A DNA stretch of 64,000 nucleotides from Gammaproteobacteria bacterium. GTDB taxonomy: Bacteria; Pseudomonadota; Gammaproteobacteria; Steroidobacterales; Rariloculaceae. Made by a program: the position numbers and the translations under genes. This document shows positions 8,415 through 16,559 of this stretch, one piece after another. Positions within the stretch are counted from its first letter, which is position 1; each line of letters starts with the position of its first letter. The stretch lies in NCBI GenBank assembly GCA_022819855.1, contig JAJEGN010000016.1, positions 1-64,000 on the forward strand. The letters run 5' to 3'. The notes under the pieces were generated by a model. It did no database searches. It saw only the letters and a list, made by a program, of their open reading frames with translations, and was not told where the DNA came from.

Positions 8415-10232
8415 ATGGATCCCACGAAAACTGACGGCACGGAGTATTTTCATCGGGTCGTCGATTGCCAATGGGCTTGCCCGGCGCATACCGACGTACC
8501 CGAATACATCCGGCTGATCGCGCAGGGCCGGTTCACCGACGCGTACCTGCTCAACCGGCAGTCGAACGTCTTTCCGGGCATTCTCGGGCGGGTCTGCGAC
8601 CGGCCCTGCGAGCCGGCGTGCCGCAGGACCCGCGTCGAGGACAAGCCCGTCGCGATCTGCCGCCTGAAGCGCGTGGCGTCGGATAACCGCGAAGAGATCG
8701 GCGACCGCCTGCCGCAGGCGCCGCGGCACAGGAACGGCAAGCGGATCGCCCTGGTCGGCGCCGGTTGCGCGTCGCTGGCCGTCGCCAACGATCTCATCCC
8801 GCTCGGCTACGAATGCGTGATCTTCGAGGCGCTCGACAAGCCGGGCGGTCTGATGCGCACCAACATCCCGGCATTTCGCCTGCCGGCGTCGGTGCTCGAC
8901 GAGGAAATCGACTACATCGTCGACATGGGCGTCGATCTCAGGCTTTCGCATCCCGTCCAGAGCATGAGCGCGCTGCTCGAGGAGGGGTTCGATGCCGTCT
9001 TCGTCGGCACCGGCGCGCCGAAGGGCAAAGAACTGAAGCTTCCCGGCCGCTATGACACCGACCGGATCCACATCGGTATCCAGTGGCTCGAATCGATCGC
9101 TTTCGGTCACGTGACGAGCGTGGGCAGGCGGGTCCTGATCATCGGCGTCGGCAACACGGCGATGGATTGCTGCAGGAGTTCCCTCAGGCTCGGCGCGAAG
9201 AACGTCAAGGTCATGGCCCGCAAGCCGCGAGCCTTCTTCAAGGCATCCGACTGGGAACTCGAGGATGCCGAAGAGGAGCGCGTCAAGATCGTGGTCAATC
9301 ATTCGCCGAGGGAGTTTCTCGTCGAAGACGGCAAGCTCGTCGGCATGAAGTTCGACGTTCTCGAGTACGAGTTCGACGATCGCGGTCGGATCACGGACAG
9401 CCGGATCGTCGACGAGGCCACGCTGCCCTGCGACGATGTCGTGCTCGCGATCGGCCAGGAGAACGCCTTTCCCTGGGTCGAGCGCGACATCGGCATCGAG
9501 TTCGACAAGTGGGACGTTCCGGTCGTCGACCCGACAACGTTCGAGTCGACGCGCGAGGGCGTGTTCTTCGGCGGCGACGCCGCATTCGGGCCGAAGAACA
9601 TCATCTGGGCCGTGGAGCATGGACACCAGGCCGCGATATCGATCCACAAGTACTGTCAGGGCACGAGCCTGACCGATCGCCTGCCGCGGGGAGTCAACCT
9701 GACGACCGCGAAGATGGGTATCCACGAGTGGAGCTACAGCAACGACTACGATCCGGCGGGCCGGCGCATCATGCCGCACGTCGATCTCAAGAAGCGTTTC
9801 AGGAAACTGAACATCGAGGTCGAGCTCGGTTTCAGCGCCGAGGATGCCGCGGCGGAAGTCGAACGCTGCCTGAATTGCGATCTGCAAACGGTATTCACGG
9901 CGGGCCTTTGCATCGAATGCGATGCGTGCATCGACATCTGTCCCGTGGACTGCCTGACGATCACGCCCAACGGCGACCAGGAAACCATCGAAGCGAACCT
10001 CAAGACCGCGCGCCTGGAGGCCGAGCAGCCGCTGTACCTGTCCGGACCGCTGCCGCATACCAGCCGGGTCATGGTCAAGGACGAGAACCTCTGCGTGCAT
10101 TGCGGGCTCTGCGCGGAACGGTGCCCGACCGGCGCCTGGGACATGCAGAAATCGACGGTCGTCATTCCCTACGCCCTTGATGAAGCCGAACGGGACGAGC
10201 AACTGTGCCAAACAGCGCAAAAAGCCGGATAA
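8415..10232 (+). CDS. FAD/NAD(P)H and multi-[4Fe-4S] oxidoreductase subunit of a 2-oxoacid oxidoreductase (KorC / GltD-like)
   Basis: Electron-transfer subunit, 605 residues from ATG 8415; the ORF track start 66 nt upstream is less likely. The N-terminal GltD-type Fe-S helical domain carries CQWACPAHTDVPEYI and CDRPCEPAC. It is followed by an FAD-binding Rossmann fold (IALVGAGCASLAVA) and a NAD(P)H fold (VLIIGVGNTAMDCC). The C-terminus has two ferredoxin-type clusters (CIECDACIDICPVDC and CVHCGLCAERCPTGAW). The korA-like gene begins inside its last codons. Similar third subunits couple 2-oxoglutarate:ferredoxin oxidoreductase to NADP in Thauera-type systems (recalled from the literature). Direction and carrier are inferred. 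Confidence 0.85.
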   Translation: MDPTKTDGTEYFHRVVDCQWACPAHTDVPEYIRLIAQGRFTDAYLLNRQSNVFPGILGRVCDRPCEPACRRTRVEDKPVAICRLKRVASDNREEIGDRLPQAPRHRNGKRIALVGAGCASLAVANDLIPLGYECVIFEALDKPGGLMRTNIPAFRLPASVLDEEIDYIVDMGVDLRLSHPVQSMSALLEEGFDAVFVGTGAPKGKELKLPGRYDTDRIHIGIQWLESIAFGHVTSVGRRVLIIGVGNTAMDCCRSSLRLGAKNVKVMARKPRAFFKASDWELEDAEEERVKIVVNHSPREFLVEDGKLVGMKFDVLEYEFDDRGRITDSRIVDEATLPCDDVVLAIGQENAFPWVERDIGIEFDKWDVPVVDPTTFESTREGVFFGGDAAFGPKNIIWAVEHGHQAAISIHKYCQGTSLTDRLPRGVNLTTAKMGIHEWSYSNDYDPAGRRIMPHVDLKKRFRKLNIEVELGFSAEDAAAEVERCLNCDLQTVFTAGLCIECDACIDICPVDCLTITPNGDQETIEANLKTARLEAEQPLYLSGPLPHTSRVMVKDENLCVHCGLCAERCPTGAWDMQKSTVVIPYALDEAERDEQLCQTAQKAG

Positions 10233-12028
10233 ACGACTTCGTCATCAAGCTCGCGAACGTCAACGGCACGGGGTCGGCGAGCGCCAACACGCTCCTCATG
10301 AAGGCCATCTTCCGCATGGGGATTCCGGTCACCGGCAAGAATTTCTTTCCCTCGAACATTCAGGGCCTGCCGACCTGGTACGAGATCCGCGTCAGCAGGC
10401 AGGGCTATCTCGCGCGCTCGGGATCGGTGGACATCATGGTCGCCATGAACCAGGAAACCTACGCCCAGGATCTCGCCGAGGTCAGTCCCGGCGGCACCAT
10501 GATCTACGACTCGACCTGGCCCAGGGAGAGCGTGATCTCGAGGCCTGACATCGCGATCATCGGCATCCCCCTCGCGCGGATGTGCAACGAGCGCTTCTCC
10601 AGCGCGCGCGTGCGCATTCTCATGAAGAACATGGCCTACGTCGGGGCGCTCGCGGCACTGATCGATCTCGACCTCAAGGTCGTCGAGAAACTCGTCAGGG
10701 AAATGTTCGCGAGCAAGCAGGCGCTGATCGAGTCGAACATGGACGCGATCGCGCTCGGCTACGAATACGCAAGCAAGCACTTCCGCTGCCCGCTGCCGAC
10801 GCGCCTCAAGCGGCTGGACAAGACCGCCGGACACATCATGATCGACGGCAATACGGCGGCGGCGCTGGGCTGCGTCTACGCCGGCGCGACGGTGGGCGCC
10901 TGGTACCCGATTACGCCGTCCACATCGCTGATGGACGCGTTCCGGGCGTTTTGCGAGGAATACCGCAAGGACCCGAACACCGGGGAGCGAAACTTCTGCG
11001 TCGTGCAGGCCGAGGACGAGCTCGCCGCGATAGGCATCGTTCTCGGCGCAACCTGGAACGGCGCGAGGGCGTTCACCCCGACGAGCGGCCCCGGAATCTC
11101 GCTCATGAGCGAGTTTCTGGGCTTCGCGTACTTTGCGGAATTGCCGGCGGTCGTCTTCGATGTGCAGCGGGTCGGCCCGTCGACGGGCATGCCGACGCGC
11201 ACGCAGCAGGGGGACATTCTGGCTGCGGCGTATGCGTCGCATGGCGACACCCGGCATGTGGTTCTGTTCCCCGGCGACCCGCGCGAGTGTTTCGAGCTGT
11301 CGGTCAACGCGTTCGATCTCGCCGACCGGCTGCAGACGCCGGTGCTCGTGCTTTCGGATCTCGATATCGGCATGAACGACTGGATGTGCCCGGAACTCGA
11401 GTGGGACCCCGCTTACCGGCCGGACTGGGGCAAGGTCCTCAAGCCGAGGACCGTTGCACGCCTGCCCGGACGGTTCAATCGTTATGTGGACCCCGACGGC
11501 GACGGCATCGCCGCCCGTACGCTCCCGGGAGGCCACCCCAAGGGATCCTATTTCGTGCGCGGCTCCGGGCACAATCGCTTTGGTGAATACACCGAGGATT
11601 CGAACGAATACCTGGAGGTCGTCAACCGCTTGCGCAGAAAGTGGGCGACCGCCGCGAAGTTCGTACCGGAGCCTGTGATCCGGCGCAGTCGCAAGGCGGC
11701 GGGGTGGGGCATCGTGTCTATCGGCAGTTGCGATCCGGCGGTCAACGAAGCCATCGATCGACTTGCGGCGAAAGGGATCCACCTCAACTACTGCCGGGTC
11801 AGGGCCTTTCCTTTCACGCGGAAGGTCGAACGCTTTCTCGACCGGCACGATTACGTGTTCGTCGTGGAGCAGAACCGCGATGCCCAGCTCAAGAGCCTGC
11901 TGACGCTCGAGACGTCGTATCCGCCTGATCGCATGCACTCGATTCTCAGCTACGGAGGGTTGCCGATGGACTACCGCTGTATCGTCGAAGCGATCGAGGA
12001 AACGTACCAGGGGGTCGTTGCGGCATGA
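10205..12028 (+). CDS. korA: 2-oxoacid:acceptor oxidoreductase, fused gamma-alpha subunit (KorA-like)
   Basis: Catalytic subunit for CoA-dependent oxidative decarboxylation of a 2-oxoacid, 607 residues. The N-terminal gamma domain (about 5-190; NVNGTGSASANTLLMKAIFRMG) is fused to the alpha/pyrimidine domain (GNTAAALGCVYAGATVGAWYPITPS, then QAEDELAAIGIVLGA and FDVQRVGPSTGMPTR). The start is GTG 10205, overlapping the upstream gene by 28 nt, with a purine-rich GGGACGAG just before it. Its stop overlaps the next start by ATGA. Substrate is probably 2-oxoglutarate by family resemblance, but pyruvate or branched-chain 2-oxoacids cannot be excluded. Confidence 0.85.
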   Translation: MPNSAKSRINDFVIKLANVNGTGSASANTLLMKAIFRMGIPVTGKNFFPSNIQGLPTWYEIRVSRQGYLARSGSVDIMVAMNQETYAQDLAEVSPGGTMIYDSTWPRESVISRPDIAIIGIPLARMCNERFSSARVRILMKNMAYVGALAALIDLDLKVVEKLVREMFASKQALIESNMDAIALGYEYASKHFRCPLPTRLKRLDKTAGHIMIDGNTAAALGCVYAGATVGAWYPITPSTSLMDAFRAFCEEYRKDPNTGERNFCVVQAEDELAAIGIVLGATWNGARAFTPTSGPGISLMSEFLGFAYFAELPAVVFDVQRVGPSTGMPTRTQQGDILAAAYASHGDTRHVVLFPGDPRECFELSVNAFDLADRLQTPVLVLSDLDIGMNDWMCPELEWDPAYRPDWGKVLKPRTVARLPGRFNRYVDPDGDGIAARTLPGGHPKGSYFVRGSGHNRFGEYTEDSNEYLEVVNRLRRKWATAAKFVPEPVIRRSRKAAGWGIVSIGSCDPAVNEAIDRLAAKGIHLNYCRVRAFPFTRKVERFLDRHDYVFVVEQNRDAQLKSLLTLETSYPPDRMHSILSYGGLPMDYRCIVEAIEETYQGVVAA

Positions 12029-13080
12029 CTTCCATCGCCAAGCCCAGGATCGTCCATCGCGGGCTGAGCCGTAACCGGCTGGGTCTCACGGTCCGCGACT
12101 ACGAGGGCGGAATGTCGACGCTGTGTGCGGGCTGCGGCCACGATTCGGTGACGGCGGCGATCATCCAGGCGCTGTTCGAACTCGCGGTTCCGCCGCACCG
12201 CGTCGCGAAGATGAGCGGTATCGGCTGTTCCTCGAAGACGCCGGCGTATTTTCTTAACGCATCGCATAGCTTCAACGCCGTGCACGGGCGCATGCCCTGT
12301 ATCGCGACGGGCGCCGCCGCAGCCAACCGGGAGCTGTATCTGCTCGGCGTCTCCGGCGACGGCGACTCGCTGTCGATCGGACTCGGGCAGTTCGCGCACG
12401 CGGTCAGGCGCAACCTCGACATGCTCTACATCATCGAGAACAACGGCGTCTACGGGCTGACCAAGGGGCAGTTCTCGGCCTCCGCCGATATCGGCACGGC
12501 GGCCAAGCGCGGGGAGGTCAACGAGCAGCCGCCGATCGATCCGGTTCAGTTGACGATGGCGCTTGGCGGCACCTTCGTCGCGCGGAGCTTTTCCGGAGAC
12601 AAGGACCAGCTCGTGCCGCTCATCAAGGCCGGCATGCGTCACGAGGGTTTCGCGGTCATCGACGTGCTGTCGCCGTGCGTGACCTTCAACGATCACGAGG
12701 CGTCGACCAAGAGTTACGCGTACACGAGGGAGCATTCCCACGAAGTCATGCATACTGACTTCGTCCCGCCCATGCCGGGCATCACGGTGTCCTACGACAA
12801 GGGCGAGGTCGTTCCGATCACGATGCACGACGGCAGCCGGCTGCTCCTGCGCAAGGTCAGCGACGACTACGATCCGCACAGCCGCGGGGCGGCGATCGAG
12901 TACATCCGAACGCAGCAGCGCAAGGGCGAAATCGTCACCGGACTGCTTTTCGTCGACGAGAGCAGGCCCGACATGCACGGCATCAACAGCACCACCGGCA
13001 TGCCGCTCAACGAACTCCCGTTCCGCTCCCTTTGTCCCGGCAAGCGGCGTCTGGCGGCATTGCAGCGCCGCTATCGCTGA
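12025..13080 (+). CDS. korB: 2-oxoacid:acceptor oxidoreductase, TPP-binding beta subunit (KorB-like)
   Basis: Thiamine-diphosphate subunit, 351 residues. STLCAGCGHDSVTAAI and MSGIGCSSKTPAYF are the family's N-terminal motifs. GVSGDGDSLSIGLGQFAHAV through IIENNGVYGLTKGQFS is the GDG...N thiamine-diphosphate/Mg2+ motif. It overlaps korA by 4 nt (ATGA). The set of three tightly overlapping genes implies a single complex in the cytoplasm. I see no ferredoxin domain in alpha or beta, so the first gene of the operon must supply the Fe-S relay. Confidence 0.88.
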   Translation: MTSIAKPRIVHRGLSRNRLGLTVRDYEGGMSTLCAGCGHDSVTAAIIQALFELAVPPHRVAKMSGIGCSSKTPAYFLNASHSFNAVHGRMPCIATGAAAANRELYLLGVSGDGDSLSIGLGQFAHAVRRNLDMLYIIENNGVYGLTKGQFSASADIGTAAKRGEVNEQPPIDPVQLTMALGGTFVARSFSGDKDQLVPLIKAGMRHEGFAVIDVLSPCVTFNDHEASTKSYAYTREHSHEVMHTDFVPPMPGITVSYDKGEVVPITMHDGSRLLLRKVSDDYDPHSRGAAIEYIRTQQRKGEIVTGLLFVDESRPDMHGINSTTGMPLNELPFRSLCPGKRRLAALQRRYR

Positions 13081-13247
13081 TCGATGCCGCCGGCGCCCGG
13101 CTGGCCGCCCGCGGCGGAACCCGGCGCCGTGCCGTCGCCTTGCCCTGCCGCGGTCCATCGGGGAATGACCCGGAGGGCGGCGATATCGAGTTTTCACGGT
13201 CGCGTATTCCCGCGCCCTGACGCCGGACTGAAGTGACGCCGGCGACC

Positions 13248-14138
13248 ATGTACGACGACCCGGAAGTCTGGATTGAGATCGTTACCGGGGCGAGCGGACG
13301 CGCCTGTGCGGAGCTATCGCTCGTGCTCGAGACGCAGGGCGTGGAGCATCAGCGGATACGCACGCCGACGGGCTGGTCGATCAGCGTGCGCGCACACGAT
13401 GCCGCCCGTGCGTCGGAGGAACTTGCCGAGTACCGGGACGAAAACGTGCGGCCGCACGGCGCCAGACCGCCACCGGAGACCGTCGGCAACGGCTGGAGCG
13501 CAGTCGCCGTCTACCTGGTCGTACTGCTCGCAGTGGCGGTCTTCGTGAGACAGTTCACGTTCGGCATCGACTGGCTTGCCGCCGGCCGCGTCGAAGCCGG
13601 CAGCATGGTCGGCGGCGAGTGGTGGCGCGCTGTCACGGCGCTGACGATCCACCGCGACGCGGACCACCTGCTCGGCAACCTCGCGTTCGGCAGCTTCTTT
13701 GCCTATTGGGTGTGCCGTTACCTCGGTGACGGGCTCGGTGGACTTGCGATTCTGGTCTCCGGTGCGCTCGGCAACATCCTGAACGCCCTCATCCAGTCCG
13801 CCGACCACCGTTCGATCGGCGCGTCGACCGCGGTATTTGCGGCACTTGCACTGCTGACGGCCAATACCTGGAAGCGTGGGTTCTGGAAGCACACGCCGCT
13901 CAAGACGCGCATCGCGCCGCTCGTCGCCGGGCTCGCCCTGCTCGCCTACACGGGCGCGGGCGGCGAGAACACCGATATCGGCGCGCATCTTTTCGGGTTC
14001 GTGGCCGGTTTCTGCGTCGGCGTCGTGCTTGCGCGCTATCCCGTGCCGCACAGCCGTTCGACGCAACGCAACGCGGGCCTCGCCGCCTGCGCCTTGCTGG
14101 TCCTGGCCTGGGCCTGGGGGATCGCGGCCTGGTATTGA
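13248..14138 (+). CDS. Rhomboid-family intramembrane serine protease
   Basis: Six-helix membrane protease of about 296 residues. The cytoplasmic N-terminal domain (about 1-85) is followed by transmembrane helices. The rhomboid signature is complete: HRDADHLLGNLAFGSFFAYW (H-x3-H-x3-N in loop 1/helix 2), the nucleophile in SIGASTAVFAAL (GxSx) and the catalytic His in DIGAHLFGFVAGF. The start could be GTG 13233 or ATG 13248; neither has a strong ribosome-binding site. The gene is 167 nt after korB, so it may have its own promoter. It is convergent with the ATPase gene, and a palindromic element separates them. Confidence 0.88.
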   Translation: MYDDPEVWIEIVTGASGRACAELSLVLETQGVEHQRIRTPTGWSISVRAHDAARASEELAEYRDENVRPHGARPPPETVGNGWSAVAVYLVVLLAVAVFVRQFTFGIDWLAAGRVEAGSMVGGEWWRAVTALTIHRDADHLLGNLAFGSFFAYWVCRYLGDGLGGLAILVSGALGNILNALIQSADHRSIGASTAVFAALALLTANTWKRGFWKHTPLKTRIAPLVAGLALLAYTGAGGENTDIGAHLFGFVAGFCVGVVLARYPVPHSRSTQRNAGLAACALLVLAWAWGIAAWY

Positions 14139-14185
14139 GCAACTGCGGAAAGCGCCTTGACCCGCCATTCTCGCCGCAGGCATGC

Positions 14186-14295
14186 GGGGAGTCGCACCAC
14201 CGGTCGCTTGAGACACGCGGCGAATACATCCCTGTACGCTCCGCGCGCGCGTCCCTGCGCGCGAGAGTCTCAAGCGACCGGTGGTGCAACTCCCC
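14186..14295 (-). repeat. 110-bp dispersed palindromic element, copy B (inverted orientation)
   Basis: Complete copy: 29-nt arms (14186-14214 and 14267-14295) with one wobble-type mismatch around a 52-nt core. Read on the minus strand, the core matches copy A closely and contains GCGTACAGGGATGTATT. The arm sequence differs from copies A and C (CACCACCGGTCGC here, against TACTGCCGCTCGC in C), yet the two arms of each copy remain complementary. It lies between the convergent ends of the rhomboid and ATPase genes. On the minus strand it would be in the 3' UTR of the ATPase mRNA in the orientation that shows the AGGGA loops. Confidence 0.88.
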
Positions 14296-14313
14296 TTGGC
14301 GTTGGCAAGGGCC

Positions 14314-15162
14314 CTAATCGAGAACGCCCGCGATCAGTTCCAGGAAGTCGTCCTCGCCGGTCACGCTCTCGGCGCGCCTTGCATCGACCGTGTAGCCGTA
14401 GTCGGCCGCGAACGCTTCGTAACGCGGTCGGCGGTGGGCGATCAGCGCAGGCAATACCCAGCGTACGAAGTCGTCGGGGACGATATCGTCGGTCGAGGCG
14501 AGGCGGTTCTGGTGGAGGAACTGCCGGAGCTTCTCGTCGATGAACTCTTCCTGGTAGTACATCGGTTTCGGCGCGTCGATGCCGCGCTGAACGAGAGTCT
14601 GCACGAGGCGCTCGTCGGGTTTGAGGTAGACGATCAACGTGTGTTCCGAGAGCAGTTCGTAGGTTCGGTCGTCTTCGAGTTCGACGACGCTGCCTCCGGC
14701 ATCGTTGATGAAGTGATCGTAACCGTAGATCGTGTGGGCCTTCTCGATGAACTCGACGACGTCCCGCATCGCGCCGATTTCCGCCTCGCGGTGCAGGCGC
14801 TGCCGCTTCTTGAACTCATCGACGGGCAGCCCGCCGAGGTCGGGACGACCGATCTTGCCCAGAAACGTCGCGATGGGCTCGAGGTTATGAAACGTGATGT
14901 TGCTTGCGATGTAGATCGAGTCGCTTCTGAGCAGATCGCGGAGAAAGTCGACCTGCATCGCCTGCCGCTTGATGTTGTCGAGGATCGGTTCACCGAGGTA
15001 CTTGGTGCCGATGCGATAGTCGCCGGAGTAGTGGAACCACTTCGACTGGGGCAGCTTGTAGGCCAGCGTGGTCTTGCCGACGCCCGACATCCCCAATAGC
15101 GTAATGGCCTTGTTCGGCCATCGCAGGAACTCGTTTCGCGTCATTCGCACGGCATCGACCAT
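14314..15162 (-). CDS. P-loop ATPase/kinase-like protein of unknown role
   Basis: 282 residues with a clear Walker A near the N-terminus (LLGMSGVGKTTLA). A conserved-looking block (WFHYSGDYRIGTKYLGEPILD) and further lid-like helices follow. The size and single nucleotide-binding domain recall shikimate/adenylate-type small-molecule kinases or regulatory ATPases. I do not recognise a named function. The start is ATG 15162, or ATG 15144 (MTRNEFLRW) six codons later. It stands alone between the rhomboid and toxin-antitoxin genes, with no operon partner. Confidence 0.6.
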   Translation of the reverse strand: MVDAVRMTRNEFLRWPNKAITLLGMSGVGKTTLAYKLPQSKWFHYSGDYRIGTKYLGEPILDNIKRQAMQVDFLRDLLRSDSIYIASNITFHNLEPIATFLGKIGRPDLGGLPVDEFKKRQRLHREAEIGAMRDVVEFIEKAHTIYGYDHFINDAGGSVVELEDDRTYELLSEHTLIVYLKPDERLVQTLVQRGIDAPKPMYYQEEFIDEKLRQFLHQNRLASTDDIVPDDFVRWVLPALIAHRRPRYEAFAADYGYTVDARRAESVTGEDDFLELIAGVLD

Positions 15163-15535
15163 GGACTGCGGACGCGGCGATTATAAGGCGGTTTCGGCCG
15201 GCGCTCGGTTGCTGTGGCCGGCGAGGCGGAAGGAACGGCAGTGGTGGACCCGGTCGCGCAGGGCCAAAGTCCGGCGCAGAGACGGTTCTTTCCCCGTCGG
15301 GAGAGAATTCGGGGCAACAAAAGATTGTCTACCTGATGGGTAGCGAATTGTGCAAGAGCAGAAAGCTCCATCCACGGGACCGAGGAAATGACATCGAAAC
15401 AGTAACCAACCGTCCTGAATTCGTAGATGGATGAAAGCAGTGCTGGCAACCTTTCGCCGGTTGACCCACTGTAGTTCCTGCGTTACGTTCTTCTGCTTAT
15501 TCCTACAGTATGTTCCCGCAACAGGTATATGCGTC
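15163..15535. other. Gap before the toxin-antitoxin pair with a weak candidate promoter
   Basis: This is 373 nt without a credible gene. TTGACC (15461-15466) followed at 17 bp by TACGTT (15484-15489) is a weak candidate promoter for the antitoxin. The stretch 15330-15535 is visibly lower in GC than its surroundings (for example GGTAGCGAATTGTGCAAGAG), as is common upstream of acquired toxin-antitoxin modules. The 35 N-terminal codons given to the antitoxin by the ORF track fall here and are probably not translated. Confidence 0.4.
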
Positions 15536-15883
15536 ATGAAAGCCGTAAGCGTTCGTGAACTGAAGAATAATCCCTCGGCAGCGTTACGCGCGGCGCGCGA
15601 GCAACCCGTCATGGTGCTCAATCGGCACGAGCCGGAAGCAGTGCTGATCCACCTTAGCGACGACTCGCTGCTTGGCGAGCCCGGCGTCCGCCAAGCCATC
15701 GCCACGGGCCTGTTTCGGGAGCGCAGCCTTTCCCTGGGTCTCGCGGCGAAGTACGCCGGACTTGAGATAGCCGAGTTCATCGAGCATGTGTCGAGGCTCG
15801 GGATTCCGGTGGTTGCAGGAACGGCTGAAGCCGTACGCGACGACGCCGAGTCCGTGGAAGCATGGCGGCGCGGCTCGTCATAG
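15536..15883 (+). CDS. Type II antitoxin: Phd/YefM-like domain plus UPF0175-like domain
   Basis: 115 residues from ATG 15536. Residues 1-40 (MKAVSVRELKNNPSAALRAA... VMVLNRHEPEAVLIHL) are a Phd/YefM-type DNA-binding fold. Residues about 47-95 (RQAIATGLFRERSLSLGLAAKYAGLEIAEFIEHVSRLGIPV) match the helix-turn-helix pattern of UPF0175. The toxin gene begins 22 nt before its stop, so the two are translationally coupled. It should bind and neutralise the PIN toxin and autorepress the promoter (inference from families). Having both antitoxin-type domains in one short protein is less common. Confidence 0.75.
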   Translation: MKAVSVRELKNNPSAALRAAREQPVMVLNRHEPEAVLIHLSDDSLLGEPGVRQAIATGLFRERSLSLGLAAKYAGLEIAEFIEHVSRLGIPVVAGTAEAVRDDAESVEAWRRGSS

Positions 15884-16356
15884 CCGATGCCAGCCCGTTG
15901 ATCGGTCTCGCCGCGGCAGGTGCTTTCGATCTGTTGCGGCGGCTGTTCGGTCAAGTCACGATCACCGGCAGCGTGCGCGATGAAGTGTTGTCGGGCGGCG
16001 GGCGGCCGGGCGCACGCGAGTTGGCCGAAGCGATTCGGACGGGATGGATCGTTGTCGTGAACGTCCCTCGCGATGCAAGCGCTTTTCCTGTCCTGGGCGC
16101 CGGGGAAGCCAGCACGATCCTGTACGCGACGGAGCAACCCGGTCCTTGCCTCGTGCTCATGGATGACCTGTCCGGCCGTGCTCACGCACACGCGAACGGG
16201 CTTGTACTGACCGGCCTGGCCGGCGTTTTGATCGCGGCCAGGAAGCAGGGATACGTAGACAGCGTTCGTGCTTTGCTGGAAAAGCTCGAGGCGTCGGATT
16301 TTCGACTGTCCCGTGAAGTCGTTGACACCGTGCTCGAACTGGCGGGCGAGGCCTGA
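15862..16356 (+). CDS. PIN-domain toxin, DUF3368-like
   Basis: 164 residues, a predicted Mg2+-dependent ribonuclease. The acidic residues expected of a PIN active site are visible: Asp in VIADASPLIGLA, Glu in SVRDEVLSGG, Glu in GAGEASTILYA and Asp in CLVLMDDLSGRAHA. GLVLTGLAGVLIAARKQGYV is typical of DUF3368. DUF3368 proteins are usually paired with UPF0175 antitoxins, which fits the overlapping upstream gene. The RNA target is unknown. Confidence 0.8.
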   Translation: MAARLVIADASPLIGLAAAGAFDLLRRLFGQVTITGSVRDEVLSGGGRPGARELAEAIRTGWIVVVNVPRDASAFPVLGAGEASTILYATEQPGPCLVLMDDLSGRAHAHANGLVLTGLAGVLIAARKQGYVDSVRALLEKLEASDFRLSREVVDTVLELAGEA

Positions 16357-16559
16357 GCCGGTTTGTCGCATTTCAACGCCTGCTCGAGAGCCGAGACAGG
16401 GGGTGGTGTGCCGCAGCTCGCCAATACAGGACAAGCGACCGAACATCCCATCGACATCATTCCGGCGTTCGGTCCGCTTGCCATTCACCGCGTAGTGCAA
16501 ATGGCGGCATACTGTCAATCGGGCATGCGACCTTGGGCAGATAACGGCACAAGCGATCA

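Noticed and set aside
14135-14317. Small ORF with RSLETRGEYIPVRSARASLRARVS, seen again on the minus strand at 32191-32523
   Set aside because: The shared peptide is only the translation of the palindromic repeat copies B and C, not a protein family.
15431-15535. 35-codon N-terminal extension of the antitoxin in the ORF track
   Set aside because: It has no similarity to antitoxins, is hydrophobic and cysteine-rich, and overlaps the probable promoter. The ATG at 15536 begins the recognisable fold.
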